DNA of 64,000 bases, from NCBI RefSeq assembly GCF_030164465.1, contig NZ_JASNJE010000026.1, positions 1-64,000 of the forward strand, given 5' to 3'. Shown here piece by piece: positions 1 through 8,022 of this stretch; the first letter of the stretch is position 1, and every line of letters starts with the position of its first letter. This DNA comes from Sedimentitalea xiamensis (GTDB lineage: Bacteria; Pseudomonadota; Alphaproteobacteria; Rhodobacterales; Rhodobacteraceae). The notes under the pieces were generated by a model. It was not told where the DNA came from. It saw only the letters and a program-made list of their open reading frames with translations, and searched no databases. Position numbers and translations under genes: made by a program.

Positions 1-232
1 AGCCGCCGTAATAGCGCCGTCCGGGATAGCCCTCGGCATACTTGTTGGTCATCACCGAGCCCTGCGCCGCCATCACCGCCGCCGAGACGATGTTCTCGGA
101 CGCGATCAGCTCGATCTCGTCGCGCTGCCGCCCCAGCTCCGCCGAAATCGCCCCGAATATCTCGGGATCGCGGCTCGACAGCGCGTCGGTGAAAAATCCG
201 GGATCAACAGGGTCGCGATAGGGGGCGTTCAT
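1..232 (-). CDS. glyA: Serine hydroxymethyltransferase, N-terminal part (cut by window edge)
   Basis: Only the first 77 residues are in the window; the gene reads leftwards and continues beyond position 1. The ATG is the complement of 230-232. The fragment carries the SHMT signatures IELIASEN and, near the edge, [16 protein letters not shown], which form part of the folate/PLP active site region. SHMT is a cytosolic PLP enzyme that interconverts serine and glycine while charging tetrahydrofolate with a one-carbon unit. It is divergent from nadK, with about 180 bp between the starts holding both promoters. Identity is near certain from these motifs; the C-terminal PLP lysine region is not visible. 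Confidence 0.95.
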   Translation of the reverse strand, partial: MNAPYRDPVDPGFFTDALSSRDPEIFGAISAELGRQRDEIELIASENIVSAAVMAAQGSVMTNKYAEGYPGRRYYGG

Positions 233-409
233 GGGGCAGGCTCCGATTGTGGCGGGGTGGGGCATTTATGCCGGACTCCCTACCGAAAACCGGCAGAGGC
301 GGAAAGCCTTTTAAGCGACCGATGAGACGATTGGAGCGGCATGGCTGGTCAAGGGCGGAAAGGTGTGGTTGGGTCGGACCGGACCGCGCAGCACCGGAAA
401 CCTGACAGG

Positions 410-1171
410 ATGTCTTTGAGAATTGCGTTCATGGCCAGCGAGGCCCCGGTTGCGCAGACCGCGCGCGCGGCCTTGATCGGGCGTTACGGCAACGTGGCGC
501 CGCGCGATGCGGATGTGATCGTCGCCCTGGGCGGGGACGGGTTCATGCTGCGGACATTGCACGCGACACAGCAACTGGAGGCCCCGGTCTATGGCATGAA
601 CCGCGGCACCATCGGTTTCCTGATGAACGACTACAGCGAAACCGACCTCATGGACCGTTTGAAGGCCGCCGAAAAGGAGGTCATCAACCCGCTGTCGATG
701 CGCGCCGTGGATCAGGCCGGACAGGTGCATACCGCGCTCGCGATCAACGAAGTGTCGCTGTTGCGCGCCGGGCCGCAGGCCGCGAAGCTGAAGATCACCG
801 TGGATGGCCGCGTGCGATTGGCGGAACTGGTTTGCGACGGCGCGCTGCTGGCGACACCGGCGGGGTCCACCGCCTACAACTATTCGGCGCATGGGCCGAT
901 CCTGCCGATCGGGGCGGACGTGCTTGCCTTGACGGCCATCGCGGCGTTTCGCCCGCGCCGTTGGCGGGGCGCCTTGCTGCCGAAGACCGCGAAGGTCCGC
1001 TTTGACGTCATCGAACCGGACAAGCGCCCGGTCATGGCCGATGCCGATTCGATTTCGATCGATGATATCGACTGGGTGGAGATCCAGTCGGATTCCACGA
1101 TCCAGCATCGAATCCTGTTCGACCCCGGACACGGGTTGGAAGAGCGGCTGATTTCGGAACAATTTACCTGA
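410..1171 (+). CDS. nadK: NAD kinase (short alphaproteobacterial form)
   Basis: Cytosolic ATP-dependent NAD+ kinase producing NADP+. The 253-residue product shows the family hallmark GGDG at residues 41-44 (VIVALGGDGFML), the NRGTIGFLMN segment, and the TPAGSTAYNYSAHGP nucleotide-binding segment. The length matches the compact alphaproteobacterial enzymes, which lack the N-terminal extension of the E. coli form. The start is the ATG at 410, giving MSLRIAFMAS; an in-frame ATG at 341 would add 23 residues that do not resemble NAD kinases. No strong Shine-Dalgarno precedes 410, so the start is only probable. It stands alone: glyA is divergent and the next gene points the other way. Confidence 0.93.
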   Translation: MSLRIAFMASEAPVAQTARAALIGRYGNVAPRDADVIVALGGDGFMLRTLHATQQLEAPVYGMNRGTIGFLMNDYSETDLMDRLKAAEKEVINPLSMRAVDQAGQVHTALAINEVSLLRAGPQAAKLKITVDGRVRLAELVCDGALLATPAGSTAYNYSAHGPILPIGADVLALTAIAAFRPRRWRGALLPKTAKVRFDVIEPDKRPVMADADSISIDDIDWVEIQSDSTIQHRILFDPGHGLEERLISEQFT

Positions 1172-1380
1172 AGAACCGGGTCCGGATGGCGATTTTCCGG
1201 CGGGACGCGCCCCGTCGCGAAAAAAGGTGCCCGATGTCCACGCTTTTTTCATTTTGTGTGAACTAGCTTACAGTGCGATCGGGCTGAAGATGGCAAAAAG
1301 GGTGCATTCAAAGCAATCCGTTTTGCCAAGAGATTCAGGACTAACCGGTTGTTTGGTAAGGGGTAATTTTTTGCATAAGT

Positions 1381-1406
1381 CGGGCGCAGGGGGAACTCTG
1401 CGCCCG
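1381..1406 (-). terminator. GC-rich hairpin downstream of the acyl-CoA ligase gene
   Basis: CGGGCGCAG (1381-1389) pairs perfectly with CTGCGCCCG (1398-1406) around an 8-base loop, 29 bases past the stop of the leftward ligase gene. There is no uridine run directly after it on the minus strand. On the plus strand a T6 run lies before the hairpin, not after. It is therefore a plausible but non-classical terminator. The rest of the 1172-1434 gap shows no gene. Confidence 0.5.
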
Positions 1407-1434
1407 CATTTCGTGTCACGGTCCCCGTTGACGA

Positions 1435-2994
1435 TCATGCGATGTTGCGGTCCCATCCCTCCCAGAAGGGCTTGCGCAGCTCGGTCTTGAGCACTTTGTT
1501 CGCACCGGACAGCGGAAACGGATCGGTGCGGAATTCGATGCTTCGCGGGCATTTGAATCCGGCAATCAGACTGTGGCAATGCGCCTTGATCTCGTCCTCG
1601 GTCACGCTGGCGCCTGGATGCAGGATCACGATGGCATGAACGCTTTCGCCCCATTGTTCGCTCGGGATGCCGATGACGGCGCTCGTGGCGACGGCGGGAT
1701 GCTGGCCGATCACGTTCTCCACCTCGGCGGAATAGACGTTTTCGCCGCCTGATACGACCATGTCCTTGATCCGGTCCATCAGGAACACGAAACCTTCATC
1801 GTCCATGTATCCGGCGTCGCCGGTATATACCCAGCCATCCCGGATCGCTTCTGCGGTCGCCTCGGGCTTGTTCCAGTAGCCGAGCATGGTGATCGGTCCC
1901 TTGACGATGATATGTCCGACCTCGCCCGTGGGCAGGTCGGTGCCGGACGGATCGACGATCCGGATCTCGCAGACCCGCGTCGCCCGCCCGGCGGATCGCA
2001 GTTTCCCGGCCTTGGGCCCGTCCAGGACGTGATAGTCGGCGGCCAGTATGGTCGCCACCGGGCTGAGTTCGGTCTGGCCGAACGCCTGGGTGAAGGCGGC
2101 ATTGGGAAACAGCCTGAACGCCTGTTTCAGCGCGGCTTCGGTGATCGGCGACGCCCCGTAGGCGATCAGCCGGACGGAGGAGATATCGGTGTCCGCGAGT
2201 TTCGGGCTTTGCATGATCATCTGCAACATCACCGGCACCAGCAGCACATGGCTCGGACGATGGGTCTGGATCGCCTCGAGCGTGTCGTCCGGCGTGAACA
2301 TGGGAATGACCACATGCGTGCCGGCGACGATCGTGACGGCGGTGAACCAGAGCAGGTCGGCGATGTGGAACATCGGTGCGGCATGCAGATAGATGCACCG
2401 GTCTTCCAGCCGCAACTCGCTGACATTGGACATGCCGCCGACATAGAAATTGGTGTGTGACAGCATGACACCCTTGGGAAATCCGGTGGTGCCGCCGGTG
2501 TAGAATATACCGGCGAGGTCGTTGCCTCCTCGGTTCGCGTCCGGAACCGGGGCGGCGGCGGCCAGCAGGTCTTCGTAGTTCAGCATCCCGTCCGGCGTTT
2601 CGCCATCGCCGCAATAGATCAGCGTCTTCAGCAGTGGAACGTCGGCCTGCATCGCGGCGGCGACGGGCGCGAAGGCATCATCCACCAGCAGGATTTCAGC
2701 CCCCGCATCGTTGAGCGCATAGGCGCATTCGGCGGGTGCCCAGCGGATGTTCATCGGCATCATCGCCCCGCCGCCCCACAAGGTCGCGAAGAAGTATTCG
2801 ACATAGCGGTCCGAATTCAGGGACAGTAGCGCCACCCGGTCGTCGGGCTGCATTCCGAGACCCTGCAGGGCCGAGGCCAGTTTGCTGACGCGCGTCACCA
2901 TCTGCGACCAGCTTTGCCGCCGATCCTTGAATATGGTGGCGGTTCCGTTCGGGTTGATCTGCGCGGCGCGGCGCAGGATGGATGTCACGTGCAT
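1435..2994 (-). CDS. AMP-forming acyl-CoA synthetase (fatty-acid/aryl-CoA ligase family)
   Basis: 519-residue adenylate-forming ligase that activates a carboxylic acid to acyl-AMP and then to acyl-CoA. The phosphate-binding loop YTGGTTGFPKG lies at about residues 165-175. The motifs QAFGQTELSP, GWVYTGDAGYMDDEG and DRIKDMVVSGGENVYSAEVE follow in the usual order. The C-terminus has a lysine in ANKVLKTELR at the place of the catalytic A10 lysine. A GGGAGAG Shine-Dalgarno precedes the ATG at 2994. It lies 30 bp downstream of the amidase gene on the same strand, so the two are probably cotranscribed: an acid released by amide hydrolysis could be activated here. Substrate is unknown. Confidence 0.88.
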   Translation of the reverse strand: MHVTSILRRAAQINPNGTATIFKDRRQSWSQMVTRVSKLASALQGLGMQPDDRVALLSLNSDRYVEYFFATLWGGGAMMPMNIRWAPAECAYALNDAGAEILLVDDAFAPVAAAMQADVPLLKTLIYCGDGETPDGMLNYEDLLAAAAPVPDANRGGNDLAGIFYTGGTTGFPKGVMLSHTNFYVGGMSNVSELRLEDRCIYLHAAPMFHIADLLWFTAVTIVAGTHVVIPMFTPDDTLEAIQTHRPSHVLLVPVMLQMIMQSPKLADTDISSVRLIAYGASPITEAALKQAFRLFPNAAFTQAFGQTELSPVATILAADYHVLDGPKAGKLRSAGRATRVCEIRIVDPSGTDLPTGEVGHIIVKGPITMLGYWNKPEATAEAIRDGWVYTGDAGYMDDEGFVFLMDRIKDMVVSGGENVYSAEVENVIGQHPAVATSAVIGIPSEQWGESVHAIVILHPGASVTEDEIKAHCHSLIAGFKCPRSIEFRTDPFPLSGANKVLKTELRKPFWEGWDRNIA

Positions 2995-3024
2995 GGTTCA
3001 AGCTCTCCCGGAATGCAGGTCCCC

Positions 3025-4446
3025 TCAGCCCATCCGCGACCAAAGGGTATCGCAGAACCGTCCGATGCGGTCTTCGACCGCGACGCAGGCATCCACGAGC
3101 AGATCCTCGCGCCAGCGCCGGCCGACGATCTGAACGCTGATCGGTTGCGGACCCGCGGGCAGGTCGGCAAGCCGGACGGGCAGGTTGGCGGCGGGAAGCC
3201 CCATGTAGTTCATCGAGTAGGACCAGAGCGCGGACCCCAACGCTTCGCGCACGCCGTCGATGCCCTGGGTGTCGCGATCCGGCGCAAAGAACGGCTGCGG
3301 CAGGAATGGCGTCAGGATCAGAGGCGTTTGCGCGAGTTGCAGCGACCATTCGCGTGCAAAGTGGCTGCGTTGCGCCATCGCCTTCAGAAGCTCGGTGCCG
3401 CTGTAGGGCGGGAACTCTTCGAAATAGGCGTCGAAGACGGCATTGATGGTGGCGGACCCGTGCTTGCGGACGTCCGGTTCCATCAGGGCGCGCACCTCGC
3501 CCATCAGCGCGCGATAGCCGGTCAAGGCCGCTTCGCGCAGGCAGGGCGGATCGATGTCCTTGACCACATAGCCCGCGTCGCGCAGGGCGTCGCGGGCGTT
3601 GTCCAGCGCCTGCGAGACCTCGGGATGCAGGTCATAGTCGAAGGTTTCCTTGGTGAAGCCGACGGTGATCGGCCCGTCAAGCGGTTCGCCCCGCCATGGC
3701 AGCGGCACGTGGAACGGGTCGCGCGGGTCCGGCGCGATGGCGGCCGGCATCGACAGGTGGAGATCGGCGGCGGACCGCGCGATCAGCCCCTGCACCGACA
3801 TGGCTTGCGCCAGCATTCCGCGTTCCGCGGTCTGGCTCGGGTTCCAGGCGGGGACGCGCCCGAGCCCCGGTTTGACCGTCACCGCGCCGTTGGCCGCGGC
3901 GGGAAACCGCAGGCTGCCGCCGATGTCGTTGCCATGGGCAAGTGCGCCGATACCGGCCATCACCGCCGAGCCGGCCCCGCCGGACGACCCGCCGGGCGAA
4001 ATGTGGTCGCCCCATGGGTTGCGGGTGCGTCCATGCAGCGGGTTGTCGGTGTCGGCCCGGAACGAGAACTCCGGCGTGTTGGTGCGTCCGATCACAACCG
4101 CTCCGGCCCGTTTCAGGTTGTTGACAATTGGCGCATCCTCCGGCGCGATCACGTTCCTGAAAGCGGTGACGCCGTTCGTCGTGGCATGGGACTTCTGGTC
4201 GACATTGACCTTGATCGTGACCGGAACGCCGTGCAGCGGTCCCGACGCCTTGCCGCGGGAATCCAGATCGCGCGCCTGTTGCAGGGCCTCGCCGCTCAGG
4301 TCCTCGACGACCGCATTCAGGGCTGGATTGACCTCCTGCATGCGGGCGAGTGCCGCTTCGGTGGCCTGAACGGCTGTGATCCGTCCGTCGCGGATCGCGG
4401 TTGCGGTTTCCTCGGCGGTCAATTGCCAGATTGGTCTGTCGGTCAT
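3025..4446 (-). CDS. Amidase (amidase signature family)
   Basis: 473-residue amidase-signature hydrolase. The Ser-cisSer-Lys triad is visible as lysine in PVTIKVNVDQK, the glycine/serine-rich loop SPGGSSGGAGSAV, and the nucleophile region GNDIGGSLRFPA. The start chosen is the ATG at 4446 (MTDRPIWQLT), preceded by GGGAGA at good spacing; an upstream in-frame start at 4515 would add 23 low-complexity residues. The family includes aliphatic and aryl amidases, and GatA-like proteins. The lack of gatB/gatC neighbours and the adjacent acyl-CoA ligase favour a catabolic role. The true amide substrate cannot be read from the sequence. Confidence 0.88.
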   Translation of the reverse strand: MTDRPIWQLTAEETATAIRDGRITAVQATEAALARMQEVNPALNAVVEDLSGEALQQARDLDSRGKASGPLHGVPVTIKVNVDQKSHATTNGVTAFRNVIAPEDAPIVNNLKRAGAVVIGRTNTPEFSFRADTDNPLHGRTRNPWGDHISPGGSSGGAGSAVMAGIGALAHGNDIGGSLRFPAAANGAVTVKPGLGRVPAWNPSQTAERGMLAQAMSVQGLIARSAADLHLSMPAAIAPDPRDPFHVPLPWRGEPLDGPITVGFTKETFDYDLHPEVSQALDNARDALRDAGYVVKDIDPPCLREAALTGYRALMGEVRALMEPDVRKHGSATINAVFDAYFEEFPPYSGTELLKAMAQRSHFAREWSLQLAQTPLILTPFLPQPFFAPDRDTQGIDGVREALGSALWSYSMNYMGLPAANLPVRLADLPAGPQPISVQIVGRRWREDLLVDACVAVEDRIGRFCDTLWSRMG

Positions 4447-4595
4447 GGTTTGATGTGTCTCCCGGTTTTCCGGCAGCCTAGTCCGCTCGGCCCCCGGTGC
4501 AAGCGAAACCGCCATCCGGGCGACCGCAAGAAATTGTCGGGCGCGGGCGGTTCGGCTAGGCTTTGAGCTGACTGCAAGGGAAAGGCGCGTTCGAC

Positions 4596-5624
4596 ATGGC
4601 CTATTACAAATCCATCAGGGACTATCCGCCGGGCCGGGAGGCGCCGGGGCAAAGCGGTTGGATCGCGGACGGCCTGTTGCGGCTGCGGGCGGATCTGGCG
4701 GAGCAGATCCGGGACCAGAGGCGCGACAACTCGCTCATCATCGGGTCCTGGAACATCCGCGCCTTTGACGGCGGGCGCAGCCGACTGGACGAAAGCTATC
4801 ACTATATTGCGGAGATCATCGACCATTTCGACATCTGCGCCGTGCAGGAAATCAAGCCGGATCTGGGGCCGCTGAAACGGCTGATCGGACTCATGGGCGA
4901 CAACTGGGACTATTTCGTCACCGATGTCACCGCGGGAGACGGTGGCAATGACGAGCGCATGGCGTTTCTCTACAACCGGAACCGCGTGGTCTTCCGCAAT
5001 CTGATCGGCGAGGTCGTTCTGCCGCGCGAGGCGCTGATCGCCGGCGAGCAGATCGCCCGTTCGCCATTCTTTGCGTCGTTCCAGGCCGACTGGTTCCGGT
5101 TCACGCTGTGCACGGCGCATATCCGGTTTGGCGATGACCTGGGTCTTCGGGCGCGGGAAATATCGACCCTTGCCTCCATCCTGGCCGACCGGGCCAGGGC
5201 CGAGGGGGAAGTCTATGTCCTGCTTGGCGACATGAACATCGAAACCAGCGAGGATCAGATGATGGCGGCGCTGAAGGGGGCGGGGTTCCATGTGCCGGAT
5301 TTCGGCGCGACGAACCTTGGTGGCGACAGGCTGTTCGATCACATCGCCTTTTCCGGGCAGGGACGGGAAACCCGGCTCTTGCGCCAGGGCAAGTTCGACT
5401 GGCGCGGATCGGTCTTTCGCCCCGGCGACATGGCCGCATATGAAGAGATCGCCATGGCTATCCGCGACCGGCCGGACACCGGGAAACCCTATTCCGACTG
5501 GTCCAGGACCTATCCGACCTGGACGACGCATGAGATGTCGGACCACTTGCCGATCTGGATCGAGATCGAGGTGGATTATTCCGACGATTTCCTTCGGGGG
5601 ATCGCAGAGGAGGCCGGCACATGA
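4596..5624 (+). CDS. Endonuclease/exonuclease/phosphatase-family hydrolase
   Basis: 342-residue protein with the EEP metal-dependent phosphohydrolase fold. It shows SWNIRAFDG (Asn of the metal site), DICAVQEIK (catalytic Glu), YVLLGDMNIE (the Asp-x-Asn motif) and the C-terminal MSDHLPIWIEIE with the active Asp-His pair. Members cleave phosphodiester bonds in nucleic acids, lipids or small phosphates. No signal peptide is visible. AAGGGAAAGG precedes the ATG. It converges on prpE, with only 19 bp between the stop codons. The specific substrate is unknown. Confidence 0.85.
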   Translation: MAYYKSIRDYPPGREAPGQSGWIADGLLRLRADLAEQIRDQRRDNSLIIGSWNIRAFDGGRSRLDESYHYIAEIIDHFDICAVQEIKPDLGPLKRLIGLMGDNWDYFVTDVTAGDGGNDERMAFLYNRNRVVFRNLIGEVVLPREALIAGEQIARSPFFASFQADWFRFTLCTAHIRFGDDLGLRAREISTLASILADRARAEGEVYVLLGDMNIETSEDQMMAALKGAGFHVPDFGATNLGGDRLFDHIAFSGQGRETRLLRQGKFDWRGSVFRPGDMAAYEEIAMAIRDRPDTGKPYSDWSRTYPTWTTHEMSDHLPIWIEIEVDYSDDFLRGIAEEAGT

Positions 5625-5643
5625 CCCCCTCTCCGGTGCATCG

Positions 5644-7533
5644 TTACCTAGCGTAGCCGATGGTTTGCAATGCAGCCTTGATCTCGTCGAGGATGGCCGG
5701 ATCGTCGATTGTCGCCGGCATCTTGAAATCTTCGCTGTCGGCGATCTTGACCATGGTGGCGCGCAGGATCTTGCCGGAGCGGGTCTTGGGCAGGCGATCC
5801 ACCACCACGGCCAGCTTGAAGGCGGCGACGGGTCCGATCTTTTCCCGCACCAGCTTGACGCATTCGGTAGTGATCTCGGCCTCGGGCCGGTTCACCCCTT
5901 TGGTCAGGCACAGAAATCCGACCGGCATCTGCCCCTTGAGCTGATCCGTCACCCCGATCACCGCGCATTCGGCCACGTCCGGATGTTCGGCGAGCACCTC
6001 TTCCATCGCGCCGGTGGACAGGCGGTGGCCCGCGACGTTGATCACGTCATCGGTGCGCGCCATGATGTAGAGATATCCGTCCTCGTCGATCATCCCCGCG
6101 TCGCCGGTTTCGTAATATCCCGGGAAGGTGGTGAGATAGGATTTCCTGAACCGCTCCTCGGCGTTCCAGAGGTTGGGCAGGGTGCCGGGCGGCAGCGGCA
6201 GCTTGATCGCGATGGCACCGAGTTCGCCGGGTTTCATCGGGTGGCCGGCTTCGTCCAGGATTTGAACGTCATAGCCCGGCATCGCCACGGAAGGGCTGCC
6301 GATCTTGACCGGAAGGTGTTCTATCCCCAGCGGGTTGGCGGCGATGGCATAGCCGGTCTCGGTCTGCCACCAGTGGTCGATCACGGGCAGGTCCAGGATC
6401 TTCTGCGCCCAATGGATCGTATCCGGGTCGGCGCGTTCGCCGGCCAGGTAGAGTGTGTTCAGGCAGGACAGGTCGTAGGGCTTGGTGAAGGCGCCGTTGG
6501 GGTCTTCGCGCTTCACGGCGCGGATGGCCGTTGGGGCGGTGAAGAACGATTTGACCCCGTGTTCGGAGATCACCCGCCAGAAGGTGCCGGGATCGGGGGT
6601 GCCGACGGGCTTGCCTTCGAACACGATGGTCGTGTTGCCGTGGATCAGCGGTCCGTAGCAGATATAGGAATGGCCGACGACCCAGCCCACGTCCGACGCG
6701 GCCCAGAACACGTCGCCCGGTTCGACGTTGTAGATGTTCTTCATCGTCCAGTTCAGGGCGACGAGATGGCCGCCGGTGGCCCGGATCACGCCCTTCGGAG
6801 CGCCCGTGGTGCCCGAAGTATAGAGGATATAGGCGGGGTGGTTGCCTTCGACCGGCACGCATTCCGCCGGCTCCACGCCATACTGGAAGCCGTGCCAGTC
6901 GAAATCGCGCCCGTCTTCCAGGCGCGCGACCTCCTGCTCCCGCTGGAAGATCACGCAGAAGTCGGGTTGGTGTTCGGCCAGGTCCAGGGCGCCGTCCAGC
7001 AGCGGTTTGTAATGCACGACCCGGCCCGGCTCCAACCCGCAGGAGGCCGCGATGATCGCCTTGGGCTTGCAATCGTCGATGCGCACCGCGAGTTCGTTGG
7101 CGGCGAAACCGCCGAACACGACGGAATGCACCGCGCCAAGCCGCGTGCAGGCCAGCATCGCCTCCAGCGCCTCGGGCACCATCGGCATGTAGATGATCAC
7201 CCGGTCGCCTTTTTCCACACCCTTCGCCCGCAACGCCCCGGCCAGCGTGGCGACGCGTTTGCGCAGTTCGGCATAAGAGATCTTGTGTTTGGTCTGGGTG
7301 ATCGGGCTGTCATAGATGATCGCAGTCTGCGCCCCGCGACCGGCTTCGACGTGGCGGTCGACCGCGTTGTGGCAGGTGTTCACGAGCCCGTCGTCATACC
7401 AGCTGTAGATCGGGGCGTTGTCGCTGTTCAGCGCCTTGGACGGCGGCCTCACCCAGTCGATGGCCTTGGCGGCGTCCATCCAGAACGCTTCCGGGTCCTT
7501 TTTCCAGCTTTCATAGATTTCCGCATAGCTCAT
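5644..7533 (-). CDS. prpE: Propionate-CoA ligase
   Basis: 629-residue AMP-forming ligase of the acetyl/propionyl-CoA synthetase type, converting propionate to propionyl-CoA. It begins MSYAEIYESWKKDPEAFW, typical for PrpE, and contains SVVFGGFAANELAVRIDDC, the P-loop YTSGTTGAPKGVIR, WWQTETGYAI, YYETGDAGMIDEDGYLYI and the catalytic lysine in LPKTRSGKILR. The start at 7533 is fixed by a strong GGAGGAGG Shine-Dalgarno; a longer reading from 7716 would pass through the regulatory region. Upstream lies a cluster of TTTGCAAA-type sites expected for an ScfR/PccR/RamB-type regulator of short-chain acyl-CoA use. Acetyl-CoA synthetase is the main alternative, but the N-terminus favours PrpE. Confidence 0.92.
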   Translation of the reverse strand: MSYAEIYESWKKDPEAFWMDAAKAIDWVRPPSKALNSDNAPIYSWYDDGLVNTCHNAVDRHVEAGRGAQTAIIYDSPITQTKHKISYAELRKRVATLAGALRAKGVEKGDRVIIYMPMVPEALEAMLACTRLGAVHSVVFGGFAANELAVRIDDCKPKAIIAASCGLEPGRVVHYKPLLDGALDLAEHQPDFCVIFQREQEVARLEDGRDFDWHGFQYGVEPAECVPVEGNHPAYILYTSGTTGAPKGVIRATGGHLVALNWTMKNIYNVEPGDVFWAASDVGWVVGHSYICYGPLIHGNTTIVFEGKPVGTPDPGTFWRVISEHGVKSFFTAPTAIRAVKREDPNGAFTKPYDLSCLNTLYLAGERADPDTIHWAQKILDLPVIDHWWQTETGYAIAANPLGIEHLPVKIGSPSVAMPGYDVQILDEAGHPMKPGELGAIAIKLPLPPGTLPNLWNAEERFRKSYLTTFPGYYETGDAGMIDEDGYLYIMARTDDVINVAGHRLSTGAMEEVLAEHPDVAECAVIGVTDQLKGQMPVGFLCLTKGVNRPEAEITTECVKLVREKIGPVAAFKLAVVVDRLPKTRSGKILRATMVKIADSEDFKMPATIDDPAILDEIKAALQTIGYAR

Positions 7534-7627
7534 GGACTGTCCTCCTCCTGAGTTTGAGATCGTGTAGCGGGCTGACGCGGCGTCAGACAAGACAGTTACC
7601 GATACCAGTGGCAGAAGGACGCAAGAA

Positions 7628-7738
7628 TTTGCAGATTTTCGGGGTTTCAACGTGCAAAGTTTTGCAAATTTGAATTTTCTATGCGGGCCGCTTGGGAAGA
7701 CCTCTCTGGTTTGCAAAATTCACGGCGGTTCTTGCAAA
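7628..7738. promoter_or_regulatory. Cluster of TTTGCAAA-type operator sites upstream of prpE
   Basis: Two perfect TTTGCAAA palindromes (7661-7668 and 7710-7717), two 7-of-8 matches, CTTGCAAA (7731-7738) and TTTGCAGA (7628-7635), and a weaker CGTGCAAA (7651-7658) sit within 111 bp, 95-205 bp upstream of the prpE start. Centre distances include 10 bp and 21 bp, close to one and two helical turns. From memory, this core is what the RamB/ScfR family binds, including PccR, the propionyl-CoA regulator of Rhodobacter sphaeroides. The regulator gene itself is not in the window. Confidence 0.65.
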
Positions 7739-7987
7739 ACCGGTTCGCTTGGCGGAAAAGGCCAAATCGATCCGGGGGCAGCGTCCCGCATCGCTTCGCC
7801 AATGTCCGGAAACGACGCGCAAGTCGAAAATGCGACAGAGCGACTCGGGCGCACATGGCATTGAAATCGCGCGCCCGACAGGGTGTCGGGTGAAATTTCA
7901 AAGGTCGATTGTCGCTGTTAGGGCCGGAAAGACGCCGTCCTGTGCAATGCCGATCAGCCTGGAAAACAGGTCAGTTGAGAACGCCGC

Positions 7988-8016
7988 TCCGCCACATGCG
8001 TCACGCATGTGGCGGA
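7988..8016 (-). terminator. Perfect 13-bp stem hairpin behind maeB
   Basis: TCCGCCACATGCG (7988-8000) pairs perfectly with 8004-8016 around the loop TCA, just 6 bases past the maeB stop codon. This is the strongest hairpin near a gene end in the window. No U-run follows on the minus strand, so it may work with a factor or as an mRNA-stabilising end. Confidence 0.6.
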
Positions 8017-8022
8017 ATTATC

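Larger units (their letters stand above)
7534..8022. other. Long intergenic region between prpE and maeB
   Basis: 489 bp without a convincing gene. From the prpE side it holds a dyad CTGACGC/GCGTCAG (7572-7586) in the leader, the TTTGCAAA site cluster (7628-7738), a stem-loop CCCGACA-GGG-TGTCGGG (7874-7890) followed by the palindrome TGAAATTTCA (7891-7900), and the long hairpin behind maeB (7988-8016). Short open frames on both strands have no recognisable protein character and no Shine-Dalgarno, and were not called. Confidence 0.7.

Noticed and set aside
1172-1434. Searched for a tRNA or small RNA
   Set aside because: No cloverleaf or T-loop motif found; only the hairpin at 1381-1406.
1227-1490. 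Small plus-strand open frame after nadK
   Set aside because: No protein family character, passes through the hairpin region and into the antisense of the ligase gene.
5290-7551. 753-codon plus-strand open frame
   Set aside because: Antisense of prpE.
7647-7901. Several 60-85-codon frames in the prpE-maeB gap
   Set aside because: All overlap one another and the regulatory site cluster; no Shine-Dalgarno and no recognisable sequence.
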